64,000 bases of DNA from Sphingomonas horti (GCF_009753715.1 NZ_WQMS01000006.1:62001-126000), one strand, 5' to 3'; shown: positions 42,424 through 52,369, numbered from the stretch's first letter. Made by a program: numbers and translations. Notes: generated by a model not told the origin, from the sequence alone.

Positions 42424-42884
42424 CGATGGTCGGAGAGCAGGCGCCGGACACGGCGTTCGAAGGGCCGGACGGCAGCCAGACGACGCTTGCCGCATGGCGC
42501 GGCAGGCCGCTGGTGCTCTATTTCTATCCGAAGGACGATACGTCCGGCTGCACCAGGGAAGCGCAGGATTTCACGGCCCTGTCCGACCAGTTCGCGACGG
42601 CCGGCGTCGCGCTGCTGGGCGTGTCGAAGGACACGGCGAAGAAACACCGGGCCTTCACCGACAAATACGGGCTGAAGGTCCCGCTCGGCACCGATGCCGA
42701 CGGCGCGCTGCTGGAGGCGTTCGGCGCCTGGGTCGAAAAGAGCATGTATGGCCGCAAATATATGGGGATCGAGCGCTCGACCTTCCTGATCGACAAGGAC
42801 GGCAGGATCGCCCGCGAATGGCGCAAGGTGAAAGTGCCGGGCCATGCGGAAGAGGTGCTGAAGGCGGCGCGGGAACTCGCGTAA
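42420..42884 (+). CDS. bcp: Thioredoxin-dependent peroxiredoxin Bcp
   Basis: A 154-aa BCP/PrxQ-type peroxiredoxin that reduces hydrogen and organic peroxides. The peroxidatic Cys is in YFYPKDDTSGCTREAQDF near residue 42. The second Cys five residues on, present in many Bcp proteins, is Gln here, so a different resolving thiol must be used. ERSTFLIDKDGRIAREW is the conserved C-terminal strand. It is translationally coupled to glnE through ATGA. Confidence 0.95.
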   Translation: MTMVGEQAPDTAFEGPDGSQTTLAAWRGRPLVLYFYPKDDTSGCTREAQDFTALSDQFATAGVALLGVSKDTAKKHRAFTDKYGLKVPLGTDADGALLEAFGAWVEKSMYGRKYMGIERSTFLIDKDGRIAREWRKVKVPGHAEEVLKAARELA

Positions 42885-42900
42885 ACGGCTTGACGCGCTA

Positions 42901-43000
42901 AACACCGTTCGGCCTGAGCTTGTCGACGGCCTTCCTTTCTTCATACGGCGGTTCAGAAAGACAAGGGAGGGCTTCGACAAGCTCAGCCCGAACGGTGTTT
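42901..43000. repeat. Inverted repeat with GTTCGG..CTGAGCTTGTCGA arms (copy 1)
   Basis: Two long arms, AACACCGTTCGGCCTGAGCT on the left and AGCTCAGCCCGAACGGTGTT on the right, are near-perfect complements and continue into TGTCGA/TCGACA. About 50 bp lie between them. A related, degraded copy is at 58305-58442. It lies 5 bp before the GTG of the next gene. Confidence 0.9.
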
Positions 43001-43004
43001 CATA

Positions 43005-43796
43005 GTGCCTGATATCTCAAACGCAGCGCTGACGGTCCTCACGACCGCCGAGCCTTACGCCAAGGTCCGCGCCGCCCGCGCGGCAGCGCGCGACTGGCGA
43101 TTGGGCCGGCTGGCGCATGCCTTCTCCGCCGCCATGCCCGACCGGCCGGCGCGTCCCGCTGCGCCGGAGCTGCTGCCGCCCAACCGGATGCCGAAGCGGG
43201 GTCGGGCGGGCTCCGACGCGTCGCGAATCGCGATGATCCACGCGCTCGCGCATATCGAGTTCGTCGCGATCGACCTTGCATTCGACATGGCCGGGCGGTT
43301 CGGCGCCCGCTTCCCGCGCGGTTTCGCCGACGACTGGATGCGCGTCGGCGCCGACGAAGCGATGCACTTCGCGCTGCTCGACCGGCGCCTGCGCGCGCTC
43401 GGCAGCCATTACGGCGCGCTGCCGGCTCATGACGGGCTATGGCAGGCTGCGGAGGAAACCGCGCAGGACCCGCTCGCCCGGCTGGCGGTGGTGCCGATGG
43501 TGCTGGAGGCGCGGGGGCTGGACATCACCCCGGCAACGATCGCGCGCTTCGAAGGCGCCGGCGACCTTGCGACCGCGCGCATTCTCGGCCGCATCCTGAC
43601 CGACGAGGAGCGCCATGTCCGTGCCGGCACGCGCTGGTTCCGTCATGGTTGTGAATCGGCGGGCCTGGACCCGATTCCGACCTGGCAGTCGCTGGTCGCG
43701 CGGCATTTTCGGGGCTCGCTGAAGCCTCCGTTCAACGACTCGGCGCGCGAGCGGGCCGGTCTGACCCGTGCGTTCTATATGGTAGGTTGTCATTAA
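43005..43796 (+). CDS. DUF455 ferritin-like domain protein
   Basis: A 263-aa protein starting at GTG. It has four-helix ferritin-like iron motifs: ALAHIEFVAIDLAFDMAG (E-F/I-D), DDWMRVGADEAMHFALLDRR (E-x-x-H), PMVLEARGLDITPATIARF and LTDEERHVRAGTRWF (E-x-x-H). DUF455 relatives are diiron proteins; a tRNA-modifying MiaE-like role has been suggested for the fold, without proof for this family. The upstream inverted repeat abuts the start and no clear ribosome site is seen. Confidence 0.88.
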   Translation: MPDISNAALTVLTTAEPYAKVRAARAAARDWRLGRLAHAFSAAMPDRPARPAAPELLPPNRMPKRGRAGSDASRIAMIHALAHIEFVAIDLAFDMAGRFGARFPRGFADDWMRVGADEAMHFALLDRRLRALGSHYGALPAHDGLWQAAEETAQDPLARLAVVPMVLEARGLDITPATIARFEGAGDLATARILGRILTDEERHVRAGTRWFRHGCESAGLDPIPTWQSLVARHFRGSLKPPFNDSARERAGLTRAFYMVGCH

Positions 43797-43969
43797 CCAG
43801 CTGATTGCAGACAAGTCCGGCAAGCCGAGCGGGGGGCTCCGCACGGCAAGGAATCACAAGGTCCGGCGCGACGGTGGTCGCGCGGGTCGAGAGGTCGCCG
43901 GAAGGACGAGTCTTGTTCTCAACCGAAGCCAACGCGGTGCGCGCAAACAAGTTCCGCCGTGTTTTCAAT

Positions 43970-44614
43970 ATGAAGGTGATCGTGCGGTCGGCGTTCGCCA
44001 TCGCCGTCGCTTCCACGTCGGTGGCCGCGTCGGCCGATAGCGGCGATGCCCAGTACAAGGCGCTGTTCCAGTCGTGGAAGAGCATGGACCAGGTCGGGCA
44101 GAACGTGCCGGCGGATCAGGGCAGCATGTCGGTGCCGTCGCTCAAGCCGGTCGCGAACCTCAACTTCAGCAGCTTCTACGGCGTGCGTTCGGACCCGTTC
44201 CGCGGCACCGCGGCGATGCATGCCGGCGTCGACATTCCCGGCCCGACCGGCACCCCGATCTACGCCACCGCCGACGGCATCGTCGAGCGCGCCGGCTGGA
44301 CCGGCGGCTATGGCAACCTGGTCGAGCTGGAGCATGGCCGCGGTCTTGAGACCCGCTACGGCCACCTGTCGAAGATCATGGTGCAGCCCGGCCAGCGGGT
44401 GAAGCGCGGCGAAGTGATCGCGCTGATGGGCTCGACCGGCCGCTCGACCGGCAGCCACCTCCATTACGAGGTCCGCATGGACGGCCGCGCGGTGAACCCG
44501 GTGCCGTATCTCGATTCCGCGGAGCTGGCGGTCGCGATGAAGCAGCGCGTCAACGCGATGACCGCTCCGCTTGCCCAGGGCGGCCCGGACGGCGAGGCGC
44601 TCGGCACCAACTGA
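43970..44614 (+). CDS. M23 family metallopeptidase
   Basis: A 214-aa exported peptidase. ATG 43970 gives a proper signal peptide (KVIVRSAFAIAVASTSVAAS-A); earlier TTG/GTG starts would hide it. The LytM domain keeps its zinc site: MHAGVDIPGPTGTPIYATAD (H-x-x-x-D) and STGSHLHYEVRMDGR (H-x-H). A GWTGGYGNLVELEHGRGLET strand lies between. It should cut peptide cross-links in peptidoglycan. A terminator follows the stop. Confidence 0.92.
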   Translation: MKVIVRSAFAIAVASTSVAASADSGDAQYKALFQSWKSMDQVGQNVPADQGSMSVPSLKPVANLNFSSFYGVRSDPFRGTAAMHAGVDIPGPTGTPIYATADGIVERAGWTGGYGNLVELEHGRGLETRYGHLSKIMVQPGQRVKRGEVIALMGSTGRSTGSHLHYEVRMDGRAVNPVPYLDSAELAVAMKQRVNAMTAPLAQGGPDGEALGTN

Positions 44615-44639
44615 GTTTTCCGTGACACGGGAGAGGGAA

Positions 44640-44669
44640 GCCGCCGGCGCTGTTGCCGGCGGCTTTTTT
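44640..44669 (+). terminator. Rho-independent terminator after the M23 peptidase gene
   Basis: A perfect 9-bp stem GCCGCCGGC/GCCGGCGGC with a 6-nt loop is followed at once by TTTTTTC. It lies 26 bp past the stop codon and separates the peptidase from erpA. Confidence 0.92.
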
Positions 44670-44687
44670 CGTTCCTACATCGAGGGC

Positions 44688-45017
44688 GTGAGCGATCCCA
44701 TTCAGCTGACCCCTTCCGCCGCCGAGCGCGTCGCGGCGATCGCCCAGCGCCAGGGCAAGCCGGCGATCCTGCGCCTGTCGGTCGAAGGCGGCGGCTGCTC
44801 CGGCTTCCAGTATCGATTCGGCCTGGCCGACGGCGTCGAGAGCGGCGATCTGACCGTCGAGCGTGACGGCGTGACGCTGGTTGTCGACAGCGTCAGCCTC
44901 GATCTCGTCCGCGGCGCGGCCGTCGATTATGTCGAGAATCTCGGCGGCGCCGCGTTCAAGGTCGAGAACCCGAACGCCGCGTCCGGCTGCGGCTGCGGAT
45001 CGAGCTTTTCGGTCTGA
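44688..45017 (+). CDS. erpA: A-type iron-sulfur cluster carrier ErpA
   Basis: A 109-aa protein starting at GTG. It carries the three cysteines of the A-type family: LRLSVEGGGCSGFQYRF near residue 38, and the pair in AASGCGCGSSFSV at the end. It passes Fe-S clusters to target enzymes. The terminator of the previous gene is 19 bp upstream, so its promoter is presumably within the M23 region or very short. Confidence 0.95.
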   Translation: MSDPIQLTPSAAERVAAIAQRQGKPAILRLSVEGGGCSGFQYRFGLADGVESGDLTVERDGVTLVVDSVSLDLVRGAAVDYVENLGGAAFKVENPNAASGCGCGSSFSV

Positions 45018-45040
45018 CCGCGCGCCGCTAGGTGGGGGGC

Positions 45041-45814
45041 ATGCGCATCACCACCTACAATGTGAACGGCATCAAGGCCCGGCTGCCTCGCCTGATCGAG
45101 TATCTGGAGGAGCAGAAGCCGGACGTGGTCTGCCTCCAGGAGCTGAAATCCTCCGACGAAACCTTTCCCGAGGCGGACGTGCGCGCGGCCGGCTATGGCG
45201 CGGTCTGGCACGGGCAGAAGGGGTTCAACGGTGTCGCGGTGCTCGCGAAAGGCGCCGACCCGGTCGAGCGGATGCGCGGCCTGCCCGGCGACCCCGACGA
45301 CACCCACAGCCGCTATCTCGAGGCCGAGGTTGATGGCGTTGTGGTCGCCTCGATCTACCTGCCCAACGGCAATCCCGTGCCGGGCCCGAAGTTCGATTAC
45401 AAATTGCTCTGGATGGAGCGGCTCTGCGCCCATGCGGCGGACCTGCTTGCAGAGGAACGGCCGGTGGTGCTGGCGGGCGACTATAATGTGATCCCGACCG
45501 ATGCCGACACTTTCTCGGTCTCGGCGATGGCGCATGATGCGCTGATGCAGCCGGAGAGCCGCCAGGCCTTCCGCCGGCTGCTTTACCAGGGCTGGACCGA
45601 CGCCCTGAAGACGCGCCACCCGGTCACGCCGCTCTGGACCTTCTGGGACTATCAGGCCGGCTGCTGGCAGCGCGACGCAGGTTTCCGCATCGACCATCTG
45701 CTGCTGAGCCCGCAGGCGGCCGACCGGCTGGCCGACGCCGGCGTCGACAAGAGCTATCGCGGCCGCGAAAAAGCGAGCGACCACGCGCCGACCTGGGCCA
45801 CGCTGCGCGACTAG
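45041..45814 (+). CDS. xthA: Exodeoxyribonuclease III
   Basis: A 257-aa AP endonuclease of the ExoIII family that nicks at abasic sites and clears blocked 3' ends. ATG 45041 has GGGGGG upstream. Metal and catalytic motifs: TYNVNGIKARL (Asn), CLQELKSSD (Glu), the catalytic Asp/Asn in LAGDYNVIPTDAD, TFWDYQAGCWQRDAGFRIDH (Asp, His region) and SDHAPTWATL (final Asp-His pair). It is 23 bp from erpA. Confidence 0.97.
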   Translation: MRITTYNVNGIKARLPRLIEYLEEQKPDVVCLQELKSSDETFPEADVRAAGYGAVWHGQKGFNGVAVLAKGADPVERMRGLPGDPDDTHSRYLEAEVDGVVVASIYLPNGNPVPGPKFDYKLLWMERLCAHAADLLAEERPVVLAGDYNVIPTDADTFSVSAMAHDALMQPESRQAFRRLLYQGWTDALKTRHPVTPLWTFWDYQAGCWQRDAGFRIDHLLLSPQAADRLADAGVDKSYRGREKASDHAPTWATLRD

Positions 45815-45869
45815 TCGCTTTGTTAACCAAAAGACGGTAAACGCGGCCGAAACCTTTGGGGCACGCGGA

Positions 45870-46739
45870 TTGGACCTGAGCGCGAAGCTGCTCGCACGAA
45901 GCCTGGCCGGGGCGGCATTGCTGCTCGGATTGGCCGGGCTTGCCGTGATGACGCCGGGGTTCGCCGCGAGCGAGGGCAACACGCTCACCATCGCGCTCGA
46001 TCCGCCGCCGCCGCCGCCGCCGATGCCCGGGGTCACCGGCCCCGCCGGCGCGCCGCTGGTGGTGATCGATGCCGGCCATGGCGGCTATGATCTGGGCGCG
46101 AAGGCGGCGACGGGCGAGCAGGAAAAGGACCTGACGCTCGCGGTCGCACGCTCGGTCCATGACGCGCTTGCAAGGCACGGGCGGGTCCGCGTGGCGCTGA
46201 CCCGCACCGACGATCGCTTCCTCGCCCTTCGCGAGCGTTATGAAATGGCGCGGGAGCTGGGGGCCTCGCTGTTCCTGTCGATCCACGCCGATTCCGCCGG
46301 CGACGATCAAGCCGCGCATGGCGCGACGCTCTATACCCTCTCCGCGGTCGCGTCCGACGCCGAGGCCGCCGCGCTCGCCAATCGCGAGAACAAGGCCGAC
46401 ATCGTCCGCGGCGTCAATCTGAGCGGGCGCAGCGAAGCGGTGACCTCGATCCTGATCGATCTCGCCCAGCGCGAATCGCTGGAGGACGCGGCCAGCTTCA
46501 CCAACCTCCTCTATCGCGAGGCGCGGCCGGTGCTGCGGTTCCGCCGCGACTATCACCGCGAAGCGGCTCTGGTGGTGCTGAAGGCGCCGGACGTGCCGTC
46601 GGTGCTGCTGGAGACCGGCTACATCACCAACGAGGCGGACCGCAGCCTGCTCGCGTCCGACGACAGCCGCGCCCGGGTCGGCGCGGCCGTGGCACGCGCG
46701 ATCGAAATGCATTTCGCCAAGCGCCTCGCCAGCCGGTGA
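45870..46739 (+). CDS. amiC: N-acetylmuramoyl-L-alanine amidase
   Basis: A 289-aa Amidase_3 enzyme, probably starting at TTG. A hydrophobic signal segment (LAGAALLLGLAGLAVM) is followed by a proline run (PPPPPPMPG). The zinc site is made by His in VVIDAGHGGYDLGAKAATG, Glu in the TGEQEKD region, and His in LFLSIHADSAGDD; the last catalytic Glu is in SVLLETGYITNEADRSL. It splits septal peptidoglycan. A gene for its likely LytM activator (envC) is at 55724. Confidence 0.92.
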   Translation: MDLSAKLLARSLAGAALLLGLAGLAVMTPGFAASEGNTLTIALDPPPPPPPMPGVTGPAGAPLVVIDAGHGGYDLGAKAATGEQEKDLTLAVARSVHDALARHGRVRVALTRTDDRFLALRERYEMARELGASLFLSIHADSAGDDQAAHGATLYTLSAVASDAEAAALANRENKADIVRGVNLSGRSEAVTSILIDLAQRESLEDAASFTNLLYREARPVLRFRRDYHREAALVVLKAPDVPSVLLETGYITNEADRSLLASDDSRARVGAAVARAIEMHFAKRLASR

Positions 46740-46783
46740 TACCCCGTTCCAATGCGGCCGAAACTTGCTAGAGCCGGGAGCGG

Positions 46784-49297
46784 ATGGAACAGTCTGATGC
46801 GGCGGGCTCGCGCTTTACCCTGAAGCGGGCGGGCGATTATCGGCAAAAGCTCGGCGAGCTGTCGACGCGGCGGTGGTTCCGCTGGCTGGCCTATGCTGCC
46901 GGGCTGCTGTTGCTCGGCTATGCGCTGATCTGGGTGCTGTTCGCGCGCGATCTGCCCTCGGTCGACAAGCTGCGCACCTACCAGCCGCCGCTGCCGACCA
47001 ACGTGCGCGCGATCGACGGCGCGCCGATCCACTCCTATGCGCGTGAGCGGCGGGTCCAGCTCTCCTATCCGGAATTCCCGCAGAGGCTGGTCCAGGCCTA
47101 TATCTCGGCCGAGGACCGGACCTTCTTCAGCCATGGCGGCGTCGACTATCCGGGCATCGTCTCGGCGATCATCACCAACCTGACGCACAGCGGCCGCCCG
47201 GTCGGCGCGTCGACGATCACTCAGCAGGTCGCCAAGAACCTGCTGCTCGGCAACGAGCTCAGCTACCGGCGCAAGATCCGCGAGGCGCTGCTCGCCTACC
47301 GGATCGAGGATGCGCTGACCAAGCCGCAGATCCTGGAGCTCTACCTCAACCAGATCTTCCTCGGCCGGAACGCCTATGGCGTGCAGGCGGCGGCGCGCGC
47401 CTATTTCGACAAGGACGTGGCGCAGCTGACGCTGCCGCAGATGGCCTATCTCGCGATCCTGCCGAAAGGCCCCTCCAATTACGATCCGGAACGCCACACC
47501 GAGCGCGCGCTCGATCGGCGCAATTGGGTGCTCGGCGAGATGCTGCGCAACGGATTCATCAGCAAGGCGGAGCATGACGCGGCCGTCGCCTCGCCGCTCG
47601 GCACCGTGCCGCGGCAGGGGACGCGCTTCGAATCCAATGCCGGCTATTTCCTCGAGGAAGTGCGGCGCGAGTTGATCCAGCGCTTTGGCGACACCGCCGA
47701 GGATGGGCCGAACAGCCTTTATGCCGGCGGCCTGTGGGTGCGCACCTCGCTCGATCCTCGCCTGCAGCAGCTCGCCGAGACGGCGCTACGCGATGGGCTG
47801 GCCCGTTACGATCGCGGCAAGGGCTGGCATGGTCCGATCAAGAAGCTCCCGACCGACGGCAATTGGGCGCAGCGCCTCGCCGCCGCCAACCTTGGCGCCG
47901 GCTATGCCGACTGGCGGATCGCGATCGTGCTGGAGAAGTCGGGCGGCGAGGTCAGGCTCGGCTTCCAGAGCGGCGAGACCGGGACGATGCCGGCATCCGC
48001 CGCGACGATGCCGGTCGCTGGCAAGGGCGGCACGACGTTCGACGCGCTGAAGCCCGGCGACGTGATCGCGGTCGAGCAGGAAGGCGGCGTCTGGGCGTTG
48101 CGGTCGATCCCGGCGATCTCCGGCGCGATGGTCGTCCAGAACCCGCATAACGGCCGCATCATGGCGATGCAGGGTGGGTGGGACAGCCGCATCCACAGCT
48201 TCAACAACGCGACCCAGGCGCTGCGCCAGCCTGGCTCGACGATCAAGCCGTTCGTCTATGCGGCCGCGCTCGACCAGGGGATGACGCCCGCGACGCTGAT
48301 CGTCGACGGGCCGTTCTGCGTCTATCAGTCGGCGCTGCTCGGCCAGAAATGCTTCCGTAATTTCTCGGGCGGCTATGCCGGGCCGCAGACCTTGCGCTGG
48401 GCGATCGAGCAGTCGCGCAACCTGATGACAGTACGCACAGCGTCGCAGACCGGAATGGACAATGTCGTGCGCACGATCGCGCGGATGGGAATCGGCAACT
48501 ACAAGCCGTTCCTGTCGATCGCGCTCGGTGCCGGCGAGACCACGCCGATGAAGATGACCAACGCCTTCTCGCAGCTGGTGGCGCTCGGCCGCGAGCTGAA
48601 GCCGACGCTGATCGACTATGTGCAGGACCGCAACGGCAAGGTCATCTACCGCACCGACACGCGCTGCGCGTTGATGCGGACCTGCAACGCGAAGGATTGG
48701 GACGGCAAGCCGATGCCCCGCCCACCGGTGCGGGGCCGCCAGCTGATGGACCCGATGACGGCCTATCAGATCGTCCATATCCTCGAAGGCGTGGTCCAGC
48801 GCGGCACCGCCCAGACGCTGCGCGAGCTCAACCGCCCGCTGCTCGGCAAGACCGGCACCACCAGCGGCCCGACCAACGTGTGGTTCATCGGCGGCTCGCC
48901 GGACCTGATCGCCGGCACCTATCTCGGCTATGACCAGCCGCGGCCGATGGGCGGCTATGCCCAGGGCGGCACGCTTGCCGCGCCGATCTTCAAGCAGTTC
49001 GCGCGCGAGGCGCTGAAGGACATGCCGATCGTCTCGTTCCGCGCCGCGCCTGGCATCCGCATGGTGCGAATCGATCGCCGTTCGGGTCGCAAGGTGTTCG
49101 GCACCTTCCCGTCGCTGACCGAGGCCAAGCCCGCGGTCATCTGGGAAGCGTTCAAGCCGGAAAGCGAGCCGCGCCGCACGATCCGCCGCGAAGAGATCGC
49201 CGCGCGGCCCAAGGAGAAAATGCTTCCGCCCGACGTTCCCGTCCGCCAGGGCCCGCGCGACAGCGAGTTCCTTGAGCGCGAGGGCGGGATTTACTAG
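46784..49297 (+). CDS. mrcA: Penicillin-binding protein 1A (transglycosylase/transpeptidase)
   Basis: An 837-aa class A PBP. After a cytoplasmic tail and one anchor helix (residues 42-62), the GT51 domain has the catalytic Glu in [17 protein letters not shown] and [16 protein letters not shown]. An OB-like insert follows, then the transpeptidase with the nucleophile Ser near residue 485 ([16 protein letters not shown]), the SRN motif in [13 protein letters not shown] and [16 protein letters not shown]. The length is typical for PBP1A. It lies just after amiC, so two wall enzymes share the locus. Confidence 0.97.
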   Translation: MEQSDAAGSRFTLKRAGDYRQKLGELSTRRWFRWLAYAAGLLLLGYALIWVLFARDLPSVDKLRTYQPPLPTNVRAIDGAPIHSYARERRVQLSYPEFPQRLVQAYISAEDRTFFSHGGVDYPGIVSAIITNLTHSGRPVGASTITQQVAKNLLLGNELSYRRKIREALLAYRIEDALTKPQILELYLNQIFLGRNAYGVQAAARAYFDKDVAQLTLPQMAYLAILPKGPSNYDPERHTERALDRRNWVLGEMLRNGFISKAEHDAAVASPLGTVPRQGTRFESNAGYFLEEVRRELIQRFGDTAEDGPNSLYAGGLWVRTSLDPRLQQLAETALRDGLARYDRGKGWHGPIKKLPTDGNWAQRLAAANLGAGYADWRIAIVLEKSGGEVRLGFQSGETGTMPASAATMPVAGKGGTTFDALKPGDVIAVEQEGGVWALRSIPAISGAMVVQNPHNGRIMAMQGGWDSRIHSFNNATQALRQPGSTIKPFVYAAALDQGMTPATLIVDGPFCVYQSALLGQKCFRNFSGGYAGPQTLRWAIEQSRNLMTVRTASQTGMDNVVRTIARMGIGNYKPFLSIALGAGETTPMKMTNAFSQLVALGRELKPTLIDYVQDRNGKVIYRTDTRCALMRTCNAKDWDGKPMPRPPVRGRQLMDPMTAYQIVHILEGVVQRGTAQTLRELNRPLLGKTGTTSGPTNVWFIGGSPDLIAGTYLGYDQPRPMGGYAQGGTLAAPIFKQFAREALKDMPIVSFRAAPGIRMVRIDRRSGRKVFGTFPSLTEAKPAVIWEAFKPESEPRRTIRREEIAARPKEKMLPPDVPVRQGPRDSEFLEREGGIY

Positions 49298-49322
49298 CTC
49301 TGCAGCCGTTCAGGCTGCAGAG
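49298..49322 (+). terminator. Perfect hairpin after the PBP1A gene
   Basis: CTCTGCAGCC, a 5-nt loop and GGCTGCAGAG form a perfect 10-bp stem starting right at the stop codon. No T tract follows, so it may be an RNA-stabilising hairpin rather than an intrinsic terminator. Confidence 0.5.
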
Positions 49323-49394
49323 CGTGTCCCGGCGAAGGCCGGGATCCAGTTCAACGATAATGCCTGGGCCCCGGCCTTCGCCGGGGAACAGACC
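49319..49394. repeat. Partial GTCATCCCGG-family repeat
   Basis: TCCCGGCGAAGGCCGGGATC is followed after about 35 bp by GCCCCGGCCTTCGCCGGGGA. The arms resemble those of copies 1-3 but the outer GTCATC ends are absent. It fills the space between the PBP1A gene and prfB and ends about 10 bp before the prfB start. Confidence 0.7.
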
Positions 49395-49403
49395 ACGGAG
49401 TTA

Positions 49404-50534
49404 ATGATGCGCGCCGAAGCGCAAGCCCATGTCGACCAGATCAACGACGCGCTCGCGCTGCTCAGGCGATTCCTCGACTGGGACCGGGCGCTGCGCCGCC
49501 TCGACGAACTCAATGCGAAAGTCGAGGACCAGTCGCTCTGGAACGACCCGAAGCAGGCGCAGGCGGTGATGCGCGAGCGCCGGCGGCTCGACGAGGCGAT
49601 CACCGCCACGCGCGCCATCGAGCGCGAGCGCGACGACACGGTCGAGCTGATCGAGCTGGCCGAGGCCGAGGCCGACGAGGCGCTGGCCGACGAAGGGGTG
49701 GCGAGCCTTGCCGCGCTCGCCGAGCGGGCGGAGCGCGACAAGGTCGCCGCGCTGCTTGCCGGGGAGGCCGACGCCAACGACACCTATGTCGAGGTCAATG
49801 CCGGCGCCGGCGGGACCGAGAGCCAGGATTGGGCCGGCATGCTGCAGCGCATGTACACGCGCTGGGCGGAGCGGCACGGCATGAAGGTCGAGCTGATCGA
49901 CTATCATGCCGGCGAGCAGGCCGGCATCAAGTCCGCGACTTTGCTGCTGAAGGGCGAGAACGCCTATGGCTATGCGAAGACGGAAAGCGGCGTCCACCGG
50001 CTGGTCCGCATCAGCCCCTATGATTCCAACGCGCGCCGTCACACCAGCTTCGCGAGCGTCTGGGTCTATCCGGTGGTCGACGACAATATCGAGGTCGACA
50101 TCAATGACGCCGACCTGCGGATCGATACCTTCCGCTCGTCGGGCGCCGGCGGCCAGCACATCAACACCACCGATTCGGCGGTGCGGATCACCCATTTGCC
50201 GACCGGCATCGTCGTCCAGTCGCAGAGCCAGCGTTCGCAGCACAAGAACCGCGCCGAGGCGTTCAGCCAACTGCGCGCCAAGCTGTTCGAGCTGGAGCTC
50301 CAGAAGCGGGAGGCCGAGGCCAATGCCGCCAACGCGACCAAGACCGATATCGGCTGGGGCCACCAGATCCGCTCCTACGTGCTGCAGCCGTACCAGCTGG
50401 TGAAGGACCTGCGCACCGGCGTCACCTCGACCGCGCCCGGCGACGTGCTCGACGGCGATCTCGACCCGTTCATGGCGGCCGCGCTCAGCCAGCGCGTGAC
50501 CGGTGAGAAGGTCGAGGTCGAGGACGTGGAATGA
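49404..50534 (+). CDS. prfB: Peptide chain release factor 2
   Basis: A 376-aa RF2 that ends translation at UGA and UAA. ATGATG at 49404 has GGAG 7 bp upstream; the longer frame starts inside the PBP gene. The codon-recognition region is in domain 2 and the GGQ motif is in [20 protein letters not shown], followed by [14 protein letters not shown]. The programmed +1 frameshift found in enteric prfB is missing: the matching place, around residue 24, reads straight through as FLDWD. Confidence 0.97.
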   Translation: MMRAEAQAHVDQINDALALLRRFLDWDRALRRLDELNAKVEDQSLWNDPKQAQAVMRERRRLDEAITATRAIERERDDTVELIELAEAEADEALADEGVASLAALAERAERDKVAALLAGEADANDTYVEVNAGAGGTESQDWAGMLQRMYTRWAERHGMKVELIDYHAGEQAGIKSATLLLKGENAYGYAKTESGVHRLVRISPYDSNARRHTSFASVWVYPVVDDNIEVDINDADLRIDTFRSSGAGGQHINTTDSAVRITHLPTGIVVQSQSQRSQHKNRAEAFSQLRAKLFELELQKREAEANAANATKTDIGWGHQIRSYVLQPYQLVKDLRTGVTSTAPGDVLDGDLDPFMAAALSQRVTGEKVEVEDVE

Positions 50535-51250
50535 TGCGCGCCGCGGCCGCCCTTGCCGCGCTGATGCTGCTGAGCGCCTGCGAGGCGCCGGCCGAGCACA
50601 ATGCTCTGGCGGCGGACGACCATGCGTCCGATTTCCCGCAGGCGCACCGCCCGGTCGCGAAGATCGTCTCCAGCCGCTGGTCGGACGAGGAAAGCCGCGA
50701 CCGGCTGAAGGAAGCCGCCGAGGTGATGAACCGCGCCGGCGTCGCGCCCGGCATGACGGTCGCCGATATCGGCGCCGGCGAGGGCTATTACACCATCCGT
50801 CTCGCCGCACGCGTGGGCATGAAGGGCCGGGTGCTGGCCGAGGATATCGTGCCCGAGGTCCGCAATGCGCTCGCCGAGCGCGTTAATCGCGAGCGGCTCG
50901 ACAATGTGTCGGTGCGGCTCGGCGACGCGGCCGATCCGAAGCTGCCGTCGAACAGCTTCGACCGGGTGTTCATGGTCCACATGTACCACGAGATCGAGGA
51001 ACCCTATGAGTTCCTCTGGAACCTGCGCCCGTCGCTGAAGCCGGGGGGGCAGGTGATCGTGGTCGACGCGGACCGCCCGACCGAAGCGCACGGCACCCCG
51101 CCCGCGCTGCTGCGGTGCGAGTTCGGCGCGGTCGGCTACCAGTTGGTGCGGATCGAGCGGATGCCGAACGCCGGCGGCTATTTCGCCGCGTTCGAAGCCC
51201 GCGGGCCCAGGCCCGAGCCGCGCGACATCAAGGGCTGCCGCTCACAATAA
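50531..51250 (+). CDS. Lipoprotein-like class I SAM methyltransferase
   Basis: A 239-aa protein whose ATG overlaps the prfB stop by 4 bp. The N-terminus [17 protein letters not shown] is a lipoprotein signal peptide with lipobox LSAC. The rest is a Rossmann methyltransferase: [20 protein letters not shown] (SAM glycines), [15 protein letters not shown], and [15 protein letters not shown] with the usual motif IV position. SAM is not normally available outside the cytoplasm, so either the protein stays inside with an uncleaved anchor or it has another role. Confidence 0.82.
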   Translation: MMRAAAALAALMLLSACEAPAEHNALAADDHASDFPQAHRPVAKIVSSRWSDEESRDRLKEAAEVMNRAGVAPGMTVADIGAGEGYYTIRLAARVGMKGRVLAEDIVPEVRNALAERVNRERLDNVSVRLGDAADPKLPSNSFDRVFMVHMYHEIEEPYEFLWNLRPSLKPGGQVIVVDADRPTEAHGTPPALLRCEFGAVGYQLVRIERMPNAGGYFAAFEARGPRPEPRDIKGCRSQ

Positions 51251-51267
51251 GGCGGATCGCGGCGACG

Positions 51268-52323
51268 TCAGCCGAGCACGCCCATCGTGATCAGCAGGAA
51301 CAGATAGGCGCTCAACGCCCAGAAAGCGAAGATCAGCAGTGCCGTCAGCCGCAGCAGCGCGCTCACGCGTCCGATGCCGTAGGCGCCGCGCAGCTGCCGG
51401 TACATATGGACCGGCGGGATCAGCATCACCGCCAGCACAATGAGGCCGTCGGCGATGCCGATCTTGCCCAGCAGCGTCAGCGCGATCACCATCAGCGACA
51501 TGAAGGACAGCGAATAGGTCACGAACACCGCGTGGTCATAGACCTTGAACTGTCGCCTCCAGGCGAACAGCAGCCACACGAACGGCGTCGAGATCGGGAT
51601 CAGCGCCCAGGAGAATTTATAGGCGCTCGACTGCAGCTTGTAGAGCAGCAGGTTCGGGTTCTCGTTGGCCTTCACCAGCGCGGCATCGAGATGCGGCCAG
51701 CCGGTCGTGAAGTTCATCGTCCGGCCCGGCTTCCATTCGGTGATCTCGTTGAGGCCGACCAGGTCCTCGCGTGCCTTCTCGACGCGCGCCGACAGGGCTT
51801 CCCGTTCGACGGGCGTGGCGGCCGCGGACCGCAGCTGCTTCAGCTGTTCGAGCTCGGCCTCGGCCTGCGGGATCTTGGCCCGTGCCGCGACCTGGGCGGC
51901 TTCGGTCGGCGGCTTGTTGTCGGGCACTTCCATGTGCGCGCCGATCGCGCTGAACAGCGCGAACATCAGGAACACCGAAAACAGAAACAGCGCCATCGGC
52001 GAAATGAAGCGCGCCCGTTCGCCGTGGATGAAGCGCCGCGTCAGCTCGCCCGGCCGCCAGGCGAGCAGCGGCAGCGTGTTCCAGATCTTGCCTTCGAAAT
52101 GCAGCACCCCGTGCGCCAGGTCGTGCCAGATCGCGGACAGTGAGCGATGGATATGCTCGGGCTGGCCGCACCGGTGGCAATAGTCGCCGAGCAGTGCCGT
52201 GCCGCAATTGAGGCAGAGCGCGTCGTGAGCGCCTTCCGCGCTGCGCTCGCCGCCCGCCCGTTCGATCGCGCCCGCCACCAGCGCACCGGTGACCAGGTCC
52301 CCTGTCGCTTCGATCCCCGTCAT
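51268..52323 (-). CDS. DUF3667 membrane protein with zinc-ribbon
   Basis: A 351-aa protein. CLNCGTALLGDYCHRCGQPE near residue 40 is a four-cysteine zinc-ribbon-like motif. It is followed by HIHRSLSAIWHDLAHGVLHF and GKIWNTLPLLAWRPGELTRR, the DUF3667 signature. There are about five membrane helices: SPMALFLFSVFLMFALFSAI, a group at residues 245-310, and one near the end. A charged coiled segment (about 140-195) lies between. The function is unknown. Confidence 0.9.
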   Translation of the reverse strand: MTGIEATGDLVTGALVAGAIERAGGERSAEGAHDALCLNCGTALLGDYCHRCGQPEHIHRSLSAIWHDLAHGVLHFEGKIWNTLPLLAWRPGELTRRFIHGERARFISPMALFLFSVFLMFALFSAIGAHMEVPDNKPPTEAAQVAARAKIPQAEAELEQLKQLRSAAATPVEREALSARVEKAREDLVGLNEITEWKPGRTMNFTTGWPHLDAALVKANENPNLLLYKLQSSAYKFSWALIPISTPFVWLLFAWRRQFKVYDHAVFVTYSLSFMSLMVIALTLLGKIGIADGLIVLAVMLIPPVHMYRQLRGAYGIGRVSALLRLTALLIFAFWALSAYLFLLITMGVLG

Positions 52324-52369
52324 TGCGCAACCGTAGCAGAGTTGGATCGGCCCATGCTAGGCGGCTGCG

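Noticed and set aside
39763-42495. A 910-aa open frame on the minus strand opposite glnE
   Set aside because: It is a shadow frame of high-GC coding sequence; its translation is rich in R, Q, H and D with no domain, and glnE on the other strand is fully recognisable.
49404-49500. Programmed +1 frameshift in prfB
   Set aside because: The usual in-frame UGA after the slippery Leu codon is missing; the frame reads through as FLDWD.
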